Below, piece after piece: positions 59,344-64,000 of a stretch of 64,000 bases of DNA (its first letter is position 1; every line of letters starts with the position of its first letter). Source of the DNA: Panonychus citri (Eukaryota > Arthropoda > Arachnida > Trombidiformes > Tetranychidae); contig NW_026515544.1 of NCBI RefSeq assembly GCF_014898815.1, positions 2,666,001 to 2,730,000 of the forward strand, read 5' to 3'. Under the pieces are notes generated by a model that saw nothing but the letters and a program-made list of their open reading frames with translations, was not told the origin of the DNA and ran no database searches. A program made the position numbers and the translations under genes.

Positions 59344-62230
59344 TTAATTATCCATATTTTCATCTTCATCTTCACTATTTAAATTAATAATTTTATTCTC
59401 TTGTTCATCTTCATCTTCATTTTCTGAAAGTTCACCTTCCTCGTCTGTTGATTGTTCATCAATTTGATCCATTTGATTGTCACTTGTTTCAGATTCAATT
59501 CCAAATGTTTTCACAAATTCGAGTCGATATTTGTTAAAATCTGATAAATTCTGTAAATCATCAGACCATCGGGTAATCACTCGATGTAAAAATCTAAAAG
59601 TAGCTGATATTGATGAAGAAGCCGAATAATTAGATTTCAAAGTTAATCCATGTTGATGAAGAATCGATTGGCACCATAACATGTAAAATTCAATGTGTCC
59701 AGTGTTTTCCAATGACGATGCTAATGATGAGAGACACAATTCGATATATTTAATTGGTAAACTTTTGATCGTTAAATCAATTGAGTTAATTGGCGTCGAT
59801 TCAACGACTCTCTTGAATAAAGATGATTCTTGTAATTTCAACGATTGCATGAGAGCATCAGCGTATTGTTGATTGTCCAATGATTCCTTGACCGTAATTG
59901 GACTGACACCTTCATCTAATTCGTAAGGATCAAAATAATCAACGGTGTCCAGTGAATAGATTAAAATACCTTCGGTTGTCGCAGCGGCAAACGATCTCAT
60001 TGTCGGTGAAAATTGTAAAGCGTAAGCAGCAACAATCGGATTGATTGATCTTTCACCGAGGTCACCTCTTTTTACCCCCGGAAGTTGAACTGGGGCAAAG
60101 TCGCCCTCCTCTCGAGCCTTGATTAGCATCTCATTGAAACCAAACTCGGCTCGTTTACGTTTACTGATATAATCAGCGATACCTTCCAATGATTTATTAA
60201 TTGTGAGGGTAAATTTTTTGATCAACAATTTTTCGGGTACATGATAAACACATAGATGCTTTGATCGTCCACCGGCAAGGATATATTGTCCATCCGTTGA
60301 ATAGGTTAAAGTGGAAAAGTGTTTATCATCATCTGCACTTTCCTCAGCATTTGTTTTACCCGTTCCCAGGTCACATTTACCTTCAATTGGAGCGCCCAAC
60401 ATTTCACCTGATTCAGTTGCAAAGAAATAAATGTTTCCGTTAATTGTTGACACTGCAATTTGATCACCATCTAAACGTAAAGATAAACCGATAGCCTCAT
60501 ATCCTAATTGTAACACTTCACGGGTACAATTTGCACCTTCAAATAGATTCCAGGTTCGTACAGTTTTATCCCAACTACATGAGACGAGAATATTATTTGA
60601 GGGGGAGAATTTGATTGCCGAAACTGGAGCTTGATGTCCAGTTAAACATTCGAGAAGTCGACCTGTTTTAAGGGACCAAAGAAAAATTTCGAAAAAATTT
60701 TGAGCACCAGCAGCAATAAAATCGCCAGAAATATAATCAACCGCTAAACTGATAAATTGAGCGGGTTTAGAGATCTCAGGAGCTGCAAATGTACGAAAAT
60801 TACGATAACGATTAAGGTCAAACGCTCGAACTGTCCCATCTAACGAAGCTGAGATGAGAACCTTTCCATTGGCATTGGGTTGGAATTCAACAGCAGTTAT
60901 TGGTGCTTTATGTTCATCGCTAAAGGTAACGAAATTAAATCCACCCAATGTATCCCAAACACGAACCTTGGCATCAGTACCACCGGTGGCAAGGTAAGCA
61001 CCGTCCGGAGAGTAAGCTAAACACTCAGTTATGTGGGTGAAACCGGCACCAGTACCACTTTGTTTGAGAATAAAAGTTTCCGTTCTCCATTCCCAGACAA
61101 ACAATTGTGATTGGGTCAATTTTTCCTCTGCTAATTCATAAGAGGTCATTGGTTTAACTCCCGAACCAAAAGCGATCCAATCAGTGTCAGGACTAATCGA
61201 GATTCCATCGATAGCACCAAGATTAGACAATTCAAGGCAATAGATTAAACTGAAATCAGGCATATCATGAAGCAGAACAGAACCATTGGTGAATCCGGTA
61301 ACTAGTAGATGAACTTTGGGACTATAAGCGGTCGACGAAACGTAAACATGATTGGACTCGGTCTTCAAGGAATCTGTAAGAAAATATCTCTCGGTTCGAG
61401 AAAATTGTAGCTTTTCCTCTTTTGGAGTTTCGTCTTTCAATTCATCTACACTGTATGAACATTCCCAAACGTAACATTGACCATTTTTACTAATAGTGAT
61501 CAAAGATAGATCCTGATCATTGAACGAACCAAAATAACCTCCGATTGGACAATCAGAGTGACCACTAAGGTTGATTAAATGAGGTACATTAGGATGACAT
61601 TTGGCAACAGTACAAATCTTGACAGTCAAGTCTTTACTCCCAACGGCCAATAATTTTGAGTCTTGACTCCAAGTGACAAACGTCGCCTTATCATAATGAG
61701 CCCTTATAACCTTGTAAATCTTAAATGGTGACAATTCCCGACCCGTTCCAGTAAAAGCTACAAGGGAAACAAAAACCCAATAAAAAACATTAGAAAATGT
61801 GAACAACAGAAACAACATTGAAGAGACGGTTAAACTCACCAATTCCTGGGGTTAAATAGACCAAAGCTTTATTGTCAACAAGAATGGCATAATATCGACC
61901 ATCAGGACTGAACTTTAACCCACCGAGCGAGGAACAACTTTTAGAAAAATCTTTTCTATGAAGGACATAACCAGTAATTGGAGAAACCATGTAAAGATGA
62001 CATTTCTCTGTGGTTATAATTAGTAGTCTTCCATTGGGCGAAATAGCAATATGGTTAATATTATGTTCGGCTTGGAATGATAAAGCTCGAGATCGACCGT
62101 TTTTCAGGTCATATAGCACAATCTTATTACCACATGGACTGTAAAGACTTGAACCTTTCGGGTCGAAATAAAGATCACCTCTATTGTAAACACTTCCAAA
62201 GAGATTGGCAAATTTGTAGAAAAATCTCAT
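59344..62230 (-). CDS. PWP2: PWP2/UTP1, WD-repeat small-subunit processome protein
   Basis: Two exons, 62230-61840 and 61757-59344, separated by an 82-nt intron (GTGAGT donor); 934 aa (human 919). The N-terminus MRFFYKFANLFGSVYNRGDL matches the PWP2 start pattern. Many WD40 units follow: FSPDGRYYAIL, TWSQDSKLLAVGSKDLTVKI, LVTGFTNGSVLLHDMPDF, DWIAFGSG, YSPDGAYLATGGTDAKVRVWDTLGGFNFVTF, ISASLDGTVRAFDLNRYRNFRTF, GAQNFFEIFLWSLKTGRLLE, and VSCSWDKTVRTWNLF. The C-terminal UTP12-type helical domain (PIKYIELCLSSLASSLENTGHIEFYMLWCQ) and acidic tail are as expected. It works in the UTP-B complex in nucleolar 18S rRNA processing. No frame breaks. Confidence 0.95.
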
Positions 62231-62737
62231 TTTTCACTTGGGTAAAAGAGAGAATCAAAAATCAATGTAATTCTAAGGAAAAGGACAAAAGAAACTCAAT
62301 TAACCATAAACTCTAACTACTAATAGTTAACAATTTAAAAGAAAAAGAATAAAATTAAAATTGTTAAACGTTAATTGCGAATGATAAATGAAGACAAAAA
62401 CAATCACAATCCATTTGGAAACAACAACAAACCCAAGGCATGGGGAACACGTGGTTCGTTGGAGACCAGAAAATCCTAAGTAACATTTTTTTCTGGTCAA
62501 TTTAAATTCTTTCAGATTTAATTGTTTGTTGGGATTTTAATAGATTTATGTAGAAATTTTTTAATAGAAATTAATTTAGAAAAGTTATTGAGATGATTAA
62601 CGAGAAAGAGAGAGAGAGAGAAACGAATGTAATAAAGTTAATAGATGCTCTTGATTGATTGGATGTCGTTAGTTTTTTGTTTGTTTTTGGTTGACAATTT
62701 GGTTCGGTCATTTGTTTTTAGAATTTGATTTTTTTGT
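62231..62737. other. Spacer between PWP2 start and the ADAR 3' end
   Basis: About 0.5 kb, AT-rich, with a (GA) run at 62608-62621. It should contain the PWP2 promoter and the ADAR 3' untranslated region. Nothing specific recognised. Confidence 0.5.
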
Positions 62738-64000
62738 TTAATTACCAAATAGATCAACTTCTGCAGGAACTTGTATCCAATCTCCAAGATTTTGTTCTGT
62801 GAATGCTTGAATTGCCATGAGACGAGCGTGAACATAATCGTTTGCAGAGGTTTTTGCATCTCGATAAATTGTCGGGATTAAAAGGCCTAAAGGTGAGGTT
62901 GGAAGTTTTGGTGAATTTCGTCCTAAAATTGTTCGAAATGATTGGAAAAATGATTTCTTCGATAATCGAGAGACTAATTCTTCATTTTGAAACACTTTAC
63001 CAGTATCAGCTGAGATTATCTCAGGCCAGGGATCACCTTTAATCCAATTAATTGCATAATTAGGTGAACGAGTTACCTGACGAGTGAATTCATCAGATTT
63101 AGATTGAGATTTGGCAACTTTTGATAGATTAACTTTATACATGAAAGATAATTTTTTCAATGATTCTGAATCATAATTAAGATTCAATCGACCATGAATC
63201 GCTCTAACCAAATGAGAATAGTTAAATAATGAACCGAGAACAACACTATTGAGATAAATTGGTTCGATGAAGTGAGAAAGAAGAGATCCTTGAATTCCGG
63301 CCACATTCCAGATCGCGATTTTATCCGAACATGACATGAATTGTAATCTCTGTTCACCGAGTAAAACTCCGTCCCAAGTCAAAGTGTTTGTCCCTCGTTT
63401 AACGGGAATTGTACCTTCTCCAGCCTCGATTTTGGCCCTAAGTAAACCTCGAGACAAGCGATTCCCATGCGGATCTCCATCCTAAAGGAATTGAACAACA
63501 GAACATATTAGAATTATTTAGAAATCGATAAGAAAAACTTAATCATCTTCATCATACATTTTCCTCTTTGGGACTGAAAACTCTTGCATCTCCACATGGA
63601 GCTGTTGATATGAATAAATTAACTCTAATTCCAGGCTTTAGACAGAAACCATAACCATCATCTCGTTGTTTCAAAATAAATTCTGGTCGATCTAATAGAT
63701 TGGAAATTTAATTAATTAGCAAAATTTTACCAATCACCTGTTGATTCTGATACAAACCTTGGTAATTGTTGTCAATTATACCAAGTAATTGTCTATACAA
63801 ATATAAGATGAAACATCGTCTCGATAAAACTTCAGCGTGTGAATCATGAACCGTTGCTCCGGTCATACTGAGGCGATCGCCTTTGATACACTTGGTTCCG
63901 GTGGTCAAGCAAATGATATCTAACCAGTTAGGGTCATAATCACTGGTCAATACGATGGATGAGAGGACATTCCATTTCTTAAAATCGCCTAATTGTTCAA
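62738..64000 (-). CDS. Adar: ADAR-type double-stranded RNA adenosine deaminase, C-terminal part (partial, continues past the right edge)
   Basis: Exons visible: 64000-63758 (open at the edge), 63691-63558, 63481-62738. The frame gives the adenosine deaminase domain: HAEV (zinc ligand His and proton-shuttle Glu), STAPCGDARVFSP (second zinc ligand), KIEAGEGTIPV, TWDGVLLGE, MSCSDKIAIWNVAGIQGSLLSHFIEPIYLNSVVLGS (third ligand and fold core), ending in DLFGN. ADAR rather than ADAT1, because of the IQGSLLSHFIEPIY and GEGTIPV blocks, closest to the ADAR2 class. The 3' exons have GT..AG borders; the donor at 63757 (GTTTGT) was chosen because it is phase-consistent, and the alternative GTGATT near 63727 breaks frame. 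ADAR converts adenosine to inosine in dsRNA, editing neural channel transcripts in arthropods. Confidence 0.9.

Noticed and set aside
1..64000. CRISPR arrays, phage or bacterial defence genes
   Set aside because: The window is animal nuclear DNA with spliced genes; the only regular repeats are microsatellites, the AEKKP tail and the 1-kb duplication.

Overview
The window is eukaryotic nuclear DNA from a metazoan, most likely an arthropod. It is clearly AT-rich, with abundant short A/T words and GA/CT, GAT/CAT microsatellites. Many introns are only about 65-100 nt, with GT..AG ends, mixed with a few 0.9-1.3 kb introns. A Dachsous-like giant cadherin, a TRPC/TRPgamma-type channel, ADAR and an animal-type meckelin exclude plants and fungi. 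The compact, gene-dense layout and the many single-exon genes would fit a mite-like chelicerate, but that placement is inference from style, not proven by a marker.

Layout. 1-11.1 kb: the 5' part of a Dachsous-like cadherin gene (minus strand, running off the left edge) and a long non-coding 5' region. 11.1-12.8 kb: a small secreted protein gene (plus). 14.3-15.3 kb: a retinol-dehydrogenase-like SDR (minus, single exon). 16.6-17.6 kb: first copy of a ~1 kb direct repeat. 17.8-22.5 kb: a TRPC-type channel (minus, 7 exons). 23.1-24.6 kb: an F-box/LRR protein (minus, single exon). 25.0-26.0 kb: second copy of the repeat. 26.1-28.1 kb: a purple acid phosphatase (plus, 9 exons). 28.5-28.8 kb: a mariner-like MITE with 24-bp inverted repeats. 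29.2-32.9 kb: LMBRD1 (plus, 7 exons), whose first intron holds a MOZART1-like gene on the other strand. 33.7-34.9 kb: a secreted EGF-type protein. 35.7-39.0 kb: intronless meckelin/TMEM67. 39.5-42.0 kb: a histidine-rich secreted protein (minus, 7 exons), whose last intron hosts an unknown 167-aa gene on the opposite strand. 43.7-47.1 kb: PPM1G-type phosphatase (minus). 49.4-50.1 kb: linker histone H1. 50.5-54.0 kb: NCBP1/CBP80 (13 exons). 56.2-58.1 kb: a tandem-PHD plus SAM protein. 59.3-62.2 kb: PWP2/UTP1. 62.7-64.0 kb: the C-terminal deaminase part of an ADAR (minus, entering from the right edge).

The genes do not form one pathway: several are housekeeping (NCBP1 in mRNA cap binding, PWP2 in 18S rRNA processing, MOZART1 in microtubule nucleation, LMBRD1 in lysosomal cobalamin export), others are developmental or sensory (Dachsous, TRPC, meckelin). 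Gene pairs often share short intergenic spacers, and two genes are nested in introns.

Five single-base frame breaks (two in the TRP gene, two in the acid phosphatase, one in meckelin) each look like one missing base, mostly in short homopolymers, while the other genes read through cleanly. The simplest reading is residual sequence deletions rather than pseudogenes. I saw no defence island, CRISPR array, viral cassette or other obviously new system; the most unusual items are the repeated 1-kb block upstream of two minus-strand genes, the nested genes, the DPF-SAM domain combination, and the histidine-rich protein.
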